The notes under the pieces: model-generated
Told to the model about the DNA's origin: nothing
What the model saw: only the letters and a program-made list of their open reading frames with translations
The model's database searches: none
Shown here: positions 1 to 9,489 of the stretch, piece by piece
Numbering within the stretch: the first letter of the stretch is position 1
Layout: each line of letters begins with the position of its first letter
Assembly: GCA_037968895.1 (NCBI GenBank)
Contig: JBBKWJ010000018.1
Coordinates: 1-28,873 of the forward strand
Direction of reading: 5' to 3'
Source: JBBKWJ01 sp037968895
GTDB lineage: Bacteria > Actinomycetota > Acidimicrobiia > Acidimicrobiales > SZUA-35
Length of the DNA: 28,873 nucleotides
Program-made: the position numbers and the translations under genes

Positions 1-4
1 CCCC

Positions 5-1696
<1,692 letters not shown>

Positions 1697-1722
1697 CACT
1701 TCAGGTTCGAAGGGCAACACCG

Positions 1723-2517
1723 ATGAGAATGAGCCGCGCTAGTCGCTCGATGAAGGGCAGAACAGTGATCGCTACACCCGCCGACCACCAACTCGCGGTA
1801 GACATTGCCAACGAGACAGGCAAGATCCTCGTTGAGCTACGGGCCAAGCTCGTGGCGCAGGGCATCAACCACTTGGCGCTCAAAGACGCGGGCGATGAGG
1901 CTGCACACGAACACATCGTTGCTCGCCTTGCCGAGGCCAGGCCAGACGATGCAGTGCTTTCCGAAGAAGGTGCAGACGAGCGAACCCGGCTCAGCGCAAA
2001 CCGCATCTGGATCGTTGACCCACTCGACGGCACACGCGAATTCGCCGAACCACCGAGATCCGATTGGGCAGTCCACATTGCGCTAGTGCACAACGGCGAG
2101 CCAATTGCTGGCGCCGTCGCTCTCCCCGCGATGAACATCACACTTGGTACGGCAATCGCTCCCGTACTACCAAACCCGTCCCCCGACGCACCACGAGTCA
2201 TCGTTAGCCGAACTCGCCGCCCGCCAGCAGCGCAGATGCTCGCCAAAGAACTCGATGCCCAATACATCGAGATGGGATCGGCCGGAGCCAAGGCAATGGC
2301 CGTCGTTCTCGGTCACGCTGATATCTACGCACACAGCGGCGGGCAATACGAATGGGACAACTGCGCACCAGCGGCCGTCGCAACCGCTGCGGGGCTGCAT
2401 TGCTCCCGGCTCGATGGCTCACCCTTGCTCTACAACAACCCAGACCCCTATCTTCCTGACTTACTGATCTGCCGGCCAGAGTGGGCGGCCCGATGTCTCG
2501 AGATTCTCGCTACGTAA
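1723..2517 (+). CDS. cysQ: 3'(2'),5'-bisphosphate nucleotidase CysQ (inositol monophosphatase superfamily)
   Basis: Mg-dependent phosphatase that removes the 3'-phosphate from PAP/PAPS in sulfate assimilation; mycobacterial CysQ also acts on inositol phosphates. The 264-aa product keeps the metal-site motifs: SEEG (80-83), DPLDGTREF (99-107) with D99 and D102, and WDNCAPAA (211-218) with D212. The segments around GSAGAKAMAV, SRLDGSPL and DPYLPDLL closely follow M. tuberculosis CysQ as I know it. The start is uncertain. ATG 1723 has AAGGGC 7 nt upstream, while GTG 1765 has an equally good AAGGGC 6 nt upstream and would remove a 14-residue extension that looks non-conserved. It lies 26 bp after ettA and 10 bp before the crotonase, so the three may be co-transcribed. 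Confidence 0.9.
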   Translation: MRMSRASRSMKGRTVIATPADHQLAVDIANETGKILVELRAKLVAQGINHLALKDAGDEAAHEHIVARLAEARPDDAVLSEEGADERTRLSANRIWIVDPLDGTREFAEPPRSDWAVHIALVHNGEPIAGAVALPAMNITLGTAIAPVLPNPSPDAPRVIVSRTRRPPAAQMLAKELDAQYIEMGSAGAKAMAVVLGHADIYAHSGGQYEWDNCAPAAVATAAGLHCSRLDGSPLLYNNPDPYLPDLLICRPEWAARCLEILAT

Positions 2518-2527
2518 CGGAGCCCTC

Positions 2528-3355
2528 ATGCACGCTGACGAACTCGATCTCAAGGCAACTACGTATGAGATCAGGGAGCGGACTGCGCTCATCACACTGC
2601 ACCGACCCGAACGCGGTAACGCGTGGACCGGTCGGATGCACGCCGACTATCGCGCATGTCTCGCCGTGGCCGAAGCAGACGACGCGGTGCGAACCATCGT
2701 GGTCACCGGAGCGGGGAAGGCGTTCTGCGTCGGCGGCGACAGCCAAGCGCTTGAGGGTCACGGCGAACGGGGCAGCTACAAGGATGGGCTACGGGGCAAC
2801 GAAGCCTCGCCGGGTTATGGCGTTCGCGACGACTTCGACGCTCAGCTCGCCTATCACTTTGGTCTATCAAAGCCTGTCATCGCCGCAATCAACGGACCTG
2901 TTGCCGGAATCGGGTTGGCCCTTGCGTGCTATGCCGATGTCAGAATCGCCGACCGAGGCGTGAAGTTCACGGTGGCCCACGGAAAGCTGAACTTCCCCGC
3001 CGAGTACGGGCTCTCGTGGTTGCTGCCACGCCTCATCGGGTTGAGTCGGGCCACCGAGCTTCTCATGACGTCCCGAATCTTCTTATCCGATGAAGCCAAC
3101 CGTATCGGACTTGTCCACTCACTGACAGAACCGGGAACGTCGGTCGACGCCGCACTCGCCTTCGCCGAATCTCTGGCCAGTACCGTGTCGTCTCGCTCGC
3201 TCAAGGAAACGAGGCGTCAGATCTACGCCGACCTTCACCGCAGCATTCGCGATTCGGTCGAAGAGTCATTGGTACTGACAAACGAGATGTCGGCCGAGCC
3301 CGATTTCATGAAGGGCGTGAAGGCGATGATCGAACGCCGAGATCCAGGCTTCTAG
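2528..3355 (+). CDS. Enoyl-CoA hydratase/isomerase family protein (crotonase fold)
   Basis: Crotonase-fold enzyme of 275 aa, expected to hydrate or isomerise an enoyl-CoA. The oxyanion-hole segments are FCVGGDSQAL (66-75) and NGPVAGIGLAL (122-132), followed by the helix motif LPRLIG (166-171). The position equivalent to Glu144 of rat enoyl-CoA hydratase is Ala131. An acid is kept instead in FPAEYG (E159), the place used by several isomerase-like crotonases, so hydratase versus isomerase is unresolved. A 20-residue charged loop (76-98) sits between the first oxyanion segment and the next helix. The ATG has CGGAG 5 nt upstream and begins 10 bp after cysQ, which suggests an operon. The substrate cannot be told from sequence. 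Confidence 0.85.
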   Translation: MHADELDLKATTYEIRERTALITLHRPERGNAWTGRMHADYRACLAVAEADDAVRTIVVTGAGKAFCVGGDSQALEGHGERGSYKDGLRGNEASPGYGVRDDFDAQLAYHFGLSKPVIAAINGPVAGIGLALACYADVRIADRGVKFTVAHGKLNFPAEYGLSWLLPRLIGLSRATELLMTSRIFLSDEANRIGLVHSLTEPGTSVDAALAFAESLASTVSSRSLKETRRQIYADLHRSIRDSVEESLVLTNEMSAEPDFMKGVKAMIERRDPGF

Positions 3356-3370
3356 CTTCAGGGCAACCGA

Positions 3371-3389
3371 CACCAGCGCCGTCCTGGTG
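3371..3389. terminator. Possible hairpin terminator after the crotonase gene
   Basis: CACCAG (3371-3376) and CTGGTG (3384-3389) form a 6-bp stem with a 7-nt loop, 15 bp after the crotonase stop and extendable with a bulge. There is no U tract, so this is weak evidence. Confidence 0.3.
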
Positions 3390-3441
3390 GTCATCAGCCA
3401 CCCGCGGCCGCTCTCGCACGCGAATTGGGCACAATGTCACA

Positions 3442-5001
3442 ATGGCGCTCACGAATCAACGGGCAGACGCACTCTGGGAAGGGCGCGACCTCAAATGGCT
3501 TCCGCTCGTCGAAGCGCGGCGAATAGCTCAGGCGAAGCGCATTCCTTCGCTTACTCACCCTCCCCGCATTCCCCCCTTAGGGCGAGCATTCACCGTCGTT
3601 GGCCAACTCAGCAATGCCGTTGCTCGATGGAAATTCAAAGAGCAAGGAACACCACAATCGAAGGCCGGTATCTCGCGCCGGATTCGTCTTGGTGCTGAGT
3701 CGCTTGGACCGACTTACATCAAGCTGCTCCAAATCATCAGCGCTGGCGAGGGGCTATTTCCTGAGGAACTCGTTGCCGAGTGCATCAAGTGCCGTGATCA
3801 AGTGCCAGCCGCTCCTTATCACGAGATTGTCGCCAGCGTTGAGGCCGAACTTGGTCGGCCGATGCACGAAGTTTTCATCCAGTTCGACGCCGAGCCAATC
3901 GCGGCCGCATCGATTGCACAAGTGCACGGCGCTGTCCTGATAACCGGCGAGTCAGTCGTGGTAAAGGTGCAACGACCTGGCATCGATCGGCTCGTCTATC
4001 AAGACCTCAACGTCCTCGCGTGGCTCGCGCCGTTTCTCGTCGGCCGAATTCCAGTGGCGTCGCTCGCGAATCCTCCGGCTCTCGTCGAACTTTTCGCGGA
4101 GACAATCGTTGAGGAACTCGACTTCATACTCGAGGCCGCAAACATGCTCGATCTGGCGAAGGTATTCGCCGACCTCGGCAACGAGGGATTTGTCGTACCT
4201 CGCCCTCACCCCGAACTCGTGACCACGCGGGTACTCGTGATGGAACGCCTGCACGGCTACAAGTTTGACGACGTCGACGGCATGGTCGCCGCTGGAATCA
4301 ATACGCACGACATCATCAGGACCGGCATGCTGGGCTTCCTTGAAGGAGCCTTTCTTCACGGCACATTCCATGGCGACCTCCACGGCGGCAATCTGTTCGT
4401 CTTGCCAGACGGGCGCACCGGACTCGTCGACTTCGGCATCACTGGCCGGCTCAATGAGACCGAGCGGATGGCCTTTCTCCGCATGATGATGTCGGCGATG
4501 ACAAACGATGTGCACGGTCAGGTGTGCGCGTTGCGTGACCTTGGGGCGCTTCCTCCTGACACCGACATAGATGCAGTCATCAAAGACCTAGGCCTCGACG
4601 GTCCTCCCCTCGACCCAACCAAGATGGCTCCAGACGAACTGGCCAAGGAGATGCAGCGTCTCGTGAAGGCGTTGCTCGGCTACGGCGCACGACTGCCAAA
4701 GTCGCTGATGCTGTACGTGAAAAACCTCATCTTCCTCGATGGCGCGATTGCTCGGCTTGCTCCCGATCTCGACATGTTCCAGATCGTCACTGAGATTGCG
4801 ACCCACTTCGCCACCAACCATGGAGCGTCGATCGCCCAGCAACTCGGCGTGGCAAACGAACCTTGGAAGCTCGACCTCGATGGAGTCAAAGCTGGCTTTG
4901 GCGTTGACCCAAATGAGATTGACCAACTGTCATATCGTGAGCTCCAAGAACGGCGAGCGCTCATCCAAAAGCGTCTTGCTCGTCATCGGCCGGGCAAGTA
5001 G
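3442..5001 (+). CDS. ABC1 atypical kinase-like protein (AarF/UbiB/COQ8 family)
   Basis: Atypical protein-kinase-like ATPase of 519 aa; the family supports isoprenoid-quinone and other lipid metabolism. The Ala-rich nucleotide loop AAASIAQVH (154-162), the lysine in VVVKVQRPG (K175), the catalytic FHGDLHGGN (309-317) and DFGITG (330-335) are all present. The family-specific KxGQ motif, normally KLGQ after LGPTYI, reads KLLQ at 94-97, so its glycine is a leucine. No clear C-terminal transmembrane pair is visible. The start ATG has no Shine-Dalgarno; CACAAT lies 6 nt upstream and could be a weak -10 of a leaderless mRNA. The preceding gap is 86 bp. The quinone link is family knowledge only; the lipid substrate is unknown. 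Confidence 0.88.
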   Translation: MALTNQRADALWEGRDLKWLPLVEARRIAQAKRIPSLTHPPRIPPLGRAFTVVGQLSNAVARWKFKEQGTPQSKAGISRRIRLGAESLGPTYIKLLQIISAGEGLFPEELVAECIKCRDQVPAAPYHEIVASVEAELGRPMHEVFIQFDAEPIAAASIAQVHGAVLITGESVVVKVQRPGIDRLVYQDLNVLAWLAPFLVGRIPVASLANPPALVELFAETIVEELDFILEAANMLDLAKVFADLGNEGFVVPRPHPELVTTRVLVMERLHGYKFDDVDGMVAAGINTHDIIRTGMLGFLEGAFLHGTFHGDLHGGNLFVLPDGRTGLVDFGITGRLNETERMAFLRMMMSAMTNDVHGQVCALRDLGALPPDTDIDAVIKDLGLDGPPLDPTKMAPDELAKEMQRLVKALLGYGARLPKSLMLYVKNLIFLDGAIARLAPDLDMFQIVTEIATHFATNHGASIAQQLGVANEPWKLDLDGVKAGFGVDPNEIDQLSYRELQERRALIQKRLARHRPGK

Positions 5002-5040
5002 CTAGGCCGCATCCGCTGATTTCGCGGCTACAAAGGCGTG

Positions 5041-5700
5041 GTGCGAATCGTGATTGCCGAATGCACCGTCGACTACGACGGTCGACTCACCGCCCACCTG
5101 CCGAAGGCGATCCGCCTGATCATGGTCAAGGCCGATGGCTGTGTGGCGATTCATGCCGACGGGGGCGCCTACAAGCCACTCAACTGGATGAACGCACCGA
5201 ATATCTTGGTGTCCGGCGATGATGTGTGGACGGTGACCAATCCGAAAGACGAGCGACTGACGATCACGATGCACAACGTGATCACCGACACCGCCGTCGA
5301 GATGGGCATCGACCCCGGTCTACAGAAAGACGGCGTCGAAGCGCATCTACAGGAGCTGCTCGCCACGGAGCCGACGAAGATCGAAGACGGCTTAAAGCTC
5401 GTCCGCCGCGAGTACCCAACCGAGATCGGGCCAGTCGATCTGTTGTGTCGAGACGCCGACGGCCACACGGTTGCGATCGAAATCAAGCGGCGGGGCGAGA
5501 TCGACGGTGTCGAGCAACTCACTCGCTATCTCGACTTCCTCAACCGCATTCCCGATCTTGCCCCAGTGCGCGGCATGTTTGTGGCTCAGGTGATCAAGCC
5601 GCAGGCAAAGACATTGGCCAGCGACCGAACCATCGGTTGGGTCGAGGTCGATTACGACGAGCTGCGCGGCATCGAGCGGCCCCAGCAATCCTTGTTCTAA
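5041..5700 (+). CDS. nucS: NucS/EndoMS mismatch-specific endonuclease
   Basis: Mismatch-dependent double-strand endonuclease that provides non-canonical mismatch repair in actinobacteria and some archaea. The product of about 219 aa matches mycobacterial NucS along its length, including the N-terminal CTVDYDGRLTAHLP and PLNWM. The RecB-like nuclease core contains GPVDLLCRD and AIEIKRRGEIDGVEQLTRYL; the Asp in GPVDLL and Glu/Lys in IEIK are the expected metal-site residues. It ends in QQSLF, a likely sliding-clamp (beta/PCNA) binding peptide. An in-frame GTG precedes at 5038. I chose GTG 5041 because MRIVIAECT matches the family N-terminus and AAAGG then lies 4 nt upstream rather than 1. It faces the MaoC gene with a 29-bp gap. 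Confidence 0.93.
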   Translation: MRIVIAECTVDYDGRLTAHLPKAIRLIMVKADGCVAIHADGGAYKPLNWMNAPNILVSGDDVWTVTNPKDERLTITMHNVITDTAVEMGIDPGLQKDGVEAHLQELLATEPTKIEDGLKLVRREYPTEIGPVDLLCRDADGHTVAIEIKRRGEIDGVEQLTRYLDFLNRIPDLAPVRGMFVAQVIKPQAKTLASDRTIGWVEVDYDELRGIERPQQSLF

Positions 5701-5706
5701 CCAGCG

Positions 5707-5719
5707 CCCCCAAAAGGGG
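5707..5719. terminator. Short GC hairpin between convergent nucS and MaoC genes
   Basis: A CCCC-AAAA-GGGG element occupies the 29-bp gap between two convergent stop codons. The stem is only four to five pairs and lacks a U tract, so a bidirectional terminator is possible but weakly supported. Confidence 0.25.
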
Positions 5720-5729
5720 AATCGGTCGG

Positions 5730-6599
5730 TTAGCTGTAGGTCAGGCCGCCGTTGTCGAGCACGACCCGGCCGTCGCCACCGCGGGTTTGGAAGATTGCGT
5801 GTCCGTCAGCGTCCTTCCACATGTTGACTGTGAGCGCCTCGCCTGGAAGCACAGGCGAAGAGAAACGCCCTTCGATCGCTTTGAACCGAGTGGCGTCCGA
5901 ATCGCAGAGCCCATGGAGTAAGGCCCGGCCGGTGAATCCGTAGGTGCATAGCCCATGGAGGATCGGCTTTGGGAACCCGCCGACGTCACTGAACTGCTTG
6001 TCGGAATGGAGGGGGTTACGGTCACCAGACAGCCGGTAGATCAAGGCTTGGTCATCGCGCGTCTGGTAGGTGATCGAGACATCGGGGTCGGAGTCGGGGG
6101 CCACGTTGGCCTTGGCTGATGGCCCTCGGTCGCCGCCGAAGCCACCTTCCCCGACGATGAATACCGCTGACATCAGGTCGAACATTGGGGATCCGTCACT
6201 CTTTAGTGTTGCGACAGCTCTCGTCGCGACCACGGCTCCCTTGCCCTTGTCATAGATGCCGGTGATCTCGTCAACGATCTCGATCTCGGCCGCAACCGGC
6301 ACAGGGCGGTGCAGCACAACGCCCTGCTCGCCGTGTACGAGCATGCGCGGGTCGAATGTCCCTGCGTGTGCCATGGCCGACGCGCCGCCACGAGCATTGA
6401 ACCCGCCAAGCACGGGAAATGTCGGCAGAACGGCCTGTTCGACACCCCCAGTGTTCTCGGTAGTAAATGCGAGTTCGGCTCCGACTGGATCTTCCATGCC
6501 GGCACCGACACCGACGGCGTAGAGCAATGCGTCTTTGGAGTCCCACGCCCAGAATCGTGGCTCGCCTTTGGCTCCGACAGCATCAGGATTGATTGGCAT
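5730..6599 (-). CDS. MaoC-like (R)-specific enoyl-CoA hydratase (double hot-dog, hydratase 2)
   Basis: Hydratase of 289 aa with the two-hot-dog layout of eukaryotic-type enoyl-CoA hydratase 2, which makes (3R)-hydroxyacyl-CoA. The C-terminal half carries the hydratase-2 signature LSGDRNPLHSD (190-200), with the catalytic pair D193 and H198, and KPILHGLCTYGF (211-222). The N-terminal half (about 10-150) is the degenerate hot-dog that shapes the acyl pocket. The ATG has AAGGGA 6 nt upstream on the coding strand. It starts 35 bp after the stop of the SDR gene on the same strand; the pair supplies the hydratase and dehydrogenase activities that MFE-2/17-beta-HSD4 carries in one chain. M. tuberculosis uses similar proteins in sterol side-chain oxidation, but the substrate here is inferred. 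Confidence 0.9.
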   Translation of the reverse strand: MPINPDAVGAKGEPRFWAWDSKDALLYAVGVGAGMEDPVGAELAFTTENTGGVEQAVLPTFPVLGGFNARGGASAMAHAGTFDPRMLVHGEQGVVLHRPVPVAAEIEIVDEITGIYDKGKGAVVATRAVATLKSDGSPMFDLMSAVFIVGEGGFGGDRGPSAKANVAPDSDPDVSITYQTRDDQALIYRLSGDRNPLHSDKQFSDVGGFPKPILHGLCTYGFTGRALLHGLCDSDATRFKAIEGRFSSPVLPGEALTVNMWKDADGHAIFQTRGGDGRVVLDNGGLTYS

Positions 6600-6634
6600 A
6601 ATTGTGTCCCTTCGACAAATTCTTTGGTTATTGG

Positions 6635-7564
6635 CTATTCGTACGGAGTTGGATAACCAGGGCCAGTAACGGGCTCGCCCTGCATATTGCTGTTCGGCTG
6701 AGCGGCGACCATCAGGTCGCGCACAATTGGTCCGAGCGCAGTCGGGTCATCGACTGGGGTCGCGACTGGCCCTCTATGCCACTGGTTGGCGATCCCGAGG
6801 ACGCGGCCACTTGCTTCAAAGACGCGGCCGGTCACCTTGGCCGACTCTTCACTCGCGAGCCAGGTACAGATCGGAGCGATCCAGCGGGGACTCATCTCTT
6901 CTTTGCCCTCCTCGTCGAGCTGACCCATACCGAGATTCTCGGTCATTCGGGTTAAGGCTCCTGGCGCAATTGCGTTCACAGTTACGCCGTAACGATGCAG
7001 CTCCTGCGCCGCGATGATTGTCAGGGCGGCGATGCCAGCCTTGGCCGCGCCGTAGTTGGTCTGACCAGGATTGCCGTATATGCCAGAGACCGAACTGGTG
7101 TTGATGATGCGCCCGTTGTTCGTCTCACCAGCCTTTGCCCGCTCCCGCCAGTACGCGGCAGCCCAACGGGAGGGAGCGAAGGTGCCCTTCAAATGCACCT
7201 TGATGACCGCATCCCACTCACCCTCGGTCATGTTGGTCAACATTCGGTCACGAAGGATTCCGGCATTGTTAACCACGACGTCGAGACCTCCGAACGCGGT
7301 CACCGCTTGATTGATCATGCGCTGAGCGCCTTCCCAATCAGAGACATCATCGCCGTTCGCCTCAGCCTGTCCCCCGAATGCTCGGATTTCAGCTGCCACT
7401 TCCTCCGCCGGCGAAACGTCGCCACCCTCACCATCCATGGAGCCCCCGAGGTCGTTCACAATCACTTTGGCGCCGTGTTCAGCCAGCATAAGAGCGTGCT
7501 CGCGCCCGATGCCGCGGCCAGCTCCCGTCACGATACAAACTCGATCTTCACATAGTCTCGACAT
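6635..7564 (-). CDS. SDR-family 3-hydroxyacyl-CoA dehydrogenase (MFE-2/HSD4A-like)
   Basis: Short-chain dehydrogenase of 309 aa. The nucleotide motif is TGAGRGIG (13-20), the acidic NDLGG stretch (37-41) suggests NAD preference, and NNAG is at 99-102. The catalytic residues are S158, Y171 and K175 in SSVSGIYGNPGQTNYGAAK. GIYGNPGQTNY is characteristic of the dehydrogenase part of peroxisomal MFE-2 (17-beta-HSD4) and of the actinobacterial HSD4A group, which oxidise (3R)-hydroxyacyl-CoA. The extended C-terminus after 260 also fits. GGAGAAGG lies just upstream of the ATG, so translation is leadered. It is the first gene of an SDR-MaoC operon that diverges from the VanW gene across a 102-bp gap holding a perfect palindrome. 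Use on a sterol or branched fatty acyl-CoA is inference. Confidence 0.9.
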   Translation of the reverse strand: MSRLCEDRVCIVTGAGRGIGREHALMLAEHGAKVIVNDLGGSMDGEGGDVSPAEEVAAEIRAFGGQAEANGDDVSDWEGAQRMINQAVTAFGGLDVVVNNAGILRDRMLTNMTEGEWDAVIKVHLKGTFAPSRWAAAYWRERAKAGETNNGRIINTSSVSGIYGNPGQTNYGAAKAGIAALTIIAAQELHRYGVTVNAIAPGALTRMTENLGMGQLDEEGKEEMSPRWIAPICTWLASEESAKVTGRVFEASGRVLGIANQWHRGPVATPVDDPTALGPIVRDLMVAAQPNSNMQGEPVTGPGYPTPYE

Positions 7565-7609
7565 GCCTTCTCCCGTTCTAGACGATCGGTCTCCTCCCGA
7601 CCACGTGTG

Positions 7610-7626
7610 GATCTTGTCACAAGATC
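7610..7626. promoter_or_regulatory. Perfect 17-bp palindrome, candidate operator
   Basis: GATCTTGT-C-ACAAGATC is a perfect inverted repeat with 8-bp arms around one base. It lies between divergent genes, 45 bp upstream of the SDR start and just upstream of a -35-like element of the VanW promoter. Size and symmetry fit a TetR- or GntR-type dimer site. No regulator gene is in the window. Confidence 0.5.
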
Positions 7627-7629
7627 ATG

Positions 7630-7659
7630 TCGACAGTGAAAGCCGCCACCGCTTAGGCC
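7630..7659 (+). promoter_or_regulatory. Candidate promoter of the VanW-family gene
   Basis: TCGACA (7630-7635), an 18-bp spacer and TAGGCC (7654-7659) lie 7 nt before GTG 7667. With no Shine-Dalgarno, this fits a leaderless or nearly leaderless transcript and supports the GTG at 7667. Confidence 0.4.
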
Positions 7660-7666
7660 CCTGAAC

Positions 7667-9487
7667 GTGGCAGACTCACGCACTGTGTCTGAATCGCGGC
7701 GTCGTGCATTACTCATTGGTGGAATCCCCCTCTGCCTCCTCATGCTTCTCTGTGCCGGGTGGGGCATCGATTCTGCGGTCTCGGGCGACCGCGTCGTGCG
7801 CAACGTCGAGGTCGAAGGCGTCGCGATAGGCGGACTCGATCGTGACGACGTCCTCGCCGCCGCTACTCAGCTCAACGAGAATCTTGGCGCCCAACAAGTA
7901 GTCGTGACCGTTGGCGACGAAAGCATCGAGTCAACGGCCTCCGATCTTGGCGCCATGGTCGATTCTGACGCGTTAGCCGACGCTGCGTTTGATGCAAGGC
8001 GTGGCGGCTTCATTCTCGCTCAGCCGTTCCGCTGGGCCGGCACATTCTTCTCGACCGCCACGATCGACGTGCCGTACACCGTTGACGAAACGATTGCCGA
8101 CGAAGCAACATCGACACTGATCGACACAATGTTGAGCACGCCGATTGAGCCCCAGTTCGACGTGACCCCAACCGCCATATCCGTAATCCCAGGGGCCGAA
8201 GGCGCCACTATCGCCGACGGGGAGCTAGCGATTGCGCTACAAGCCGCACTCGATGCTGGCGCCCCATACGAGATCGAACTCACGGCGATTCCGCTGAAGC
8301 CGGAGACCGAGACCGAAACACTCGACCAAATCGCAGCAGACGCAACGGCGGCCACGTCGACAAGTCGTGTGTTCGAGGTTCTCGACCAGACCGCTACGGT
8401 CGAGCCAGCACAGCTGAGATCATGGGTCGCCCTAGTCGGCCTTGACGCCGGCACACCCACTTGGGAATTGAACGAGGTGCTGGTGATGAACGATCTAGCA
8501 GAGCTCTTCTCGAACCTCGGATCGGCCGACCAGCGAGCCCACTTTGACGTTGTCGATGGTAAGCCCGTGATTATTCCTCCGTCGTCGGGCGTCGTGTGCT
8601 GCGAGTCGGATAGCCCGCAAATTATTCAAGCAGCCCTAGCCGGCAACGCGGAATCTAACATCGTGCTCCAACCCGACACATCTGATGGCGCCGAGGCCAT
8701 CGCTGAACTCGAAAAGCTTGGGATCATCGAAGAAGTCTCGACGTTCACAACCAAGCACAATTGTTGCGAAAATAGAGTCACTAACATCCAACGCATGGCC
8801 GACATCGTTCGCGGCCACGTCGTAAAGCCAGGTGAACAGTTCAGCCTCAACGGGTTTGTCGGCCGCCGCACGCTCGACAACGGCTTCCTCCCCGCAGGCG
8901 CAATCGCTGACGGCGTCATCGAAGCCCAGGTCGGTGGTGGCGTCTCCCAGTTCACCACCACAATCTTTAACGCAGTGTTCTTTGCTGGACTTCAATTCGA
9001 CGACTACCAGAGTCATTCCATCTACTTCTCGCGGTATCCGTACGGACGGGAAGCGACCGTGTCGTTCCCGGCTCCTGACTTCAAGTTCACTAACAACACC
9101 GAGTACGGCATCCTGATCTGGCCTACATACACCGACAGTTCAATCACGGTCACCTTCTACTCAACGAAACACATCACAGTCGAAGACATTGGCCGAGTAG
9201 AATCGTCGCAGGCATCGTGCACCAGGGTCACAACCTCACGCCAAATGACCTATCAAGACGGCACCGTGAAGAAAGACTCGGTCTTTGCCGTCTACCGGCC
9301 AGGCGAGGGACTCGACTGCAACGGCAACCCGACAAAGTCGGCCACGACCACGACGTTGGCCCCCGAGCCAACCACAACCACGGCCGAGACTGTCGCAACA
9401 ACCACTCCGACGACAGCCGCTCCGACCACAGCGCCAGCAACTACGACAACGACGCCGGCAGAAACCACCACCTCTAGCGGGGGGTAG
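7667..9487 (+). CDS. VanW family envelope protein with Thr-rich C-terminal tail
   Basis: Predicted exported, membrane-anchored protein of 606 aa. A signal-anchor (about 13-32) follows an Arg-rich start. Residues about 45-300 look like repeated peptidoglycan-binding-4-type modules. The VanW domain spans about 368-500, with the segments KPGEQFSLNGFVGRRT, GGGVSQFTTTIFNA and YPYGREATVSF. Vicinal cysteines occur at 311-312 and 366-367, the second just before the VanW core, with further Cys at 518 and 551. The tail after about 560 is a Thr/Ala/Pro run typical of an extended, possibly glycosylated wall spacer. VanW's biochemical role is unknown, although the domain occurs in glycopeptide-resistance clusters. 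GTG 7667 is chosen from the promoter spacing; GTG 7685 is possible. The next gene starts 2 bp after its stop. Confidence 0.85.
   Translation: MADSRTVSESRRRALLIGGIPLCLLMLLCAGWGIDSAVSGDRVVRNVEVEGVAIGGLDRDDVLAAATQLNENLGAQQVVVTVGDESIESTASDLGAMVDSDALADAAFDARRGGFILAQPFRWAGTFFSTATIDVPYTVDETIADEATSTLIDTMLSTPIEPQFDVTPTAISVIPGAEGATIADGELAIALQAALDAGAPYEIELTAIPLKPETETETLDQIAADATAATSTSRVFEVLDQTATVEPAQLRSWVALVGLDAGTPTWELNEVLVMNDLAELFSNLGSADQRAHFDVVDGKPVIIPPSSGVVCCESDSPQIIQAALAGNAESNIVLQPDTSDGAEAIAELEKLGIIEEVSTFTTKHNCCENRVTNIQRMADIVRGHVVKPGEQFSLNGFVGRRTLDNGFLPAGAIADGVIEAQVGGGVSQFTTTIFNAVFFAGLQFDDYQSHSIYFSRYPYGREATVSFPAPDFKFTNNTEYGILIWPTYTDSSITVTFYSTKHITVEDIGRVESSQASCTRVTTSRQMTYQDGTVKKDSVFAVYRPGEGLDCNGNPTKSATTTTLAPEPTTTTAETVATTTPTTAAPTTAPATTTTTPAETTTSSGG
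9344..9478 (+). repeat. Low-complexity Thr/Pro/Ala codon repeat in the VanW-family gene
   Basis: About 45 codons are dominated by ACN (Thr), with Pro, Ala and Glu interspersed (TTTT, PTTAAPTTAP). This is a degenerate microsatellite-like stretch that may vary in length between strains. Confidence 0.7.
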
Positions 9488-9489
9488 CT

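Noticed and set aside
9344..9478. Thr-rich stretch considered as a mobile or noncoding repeat
   Set aside because: It stays in the VanW-family frame and encodes a typical cell-wall linker.
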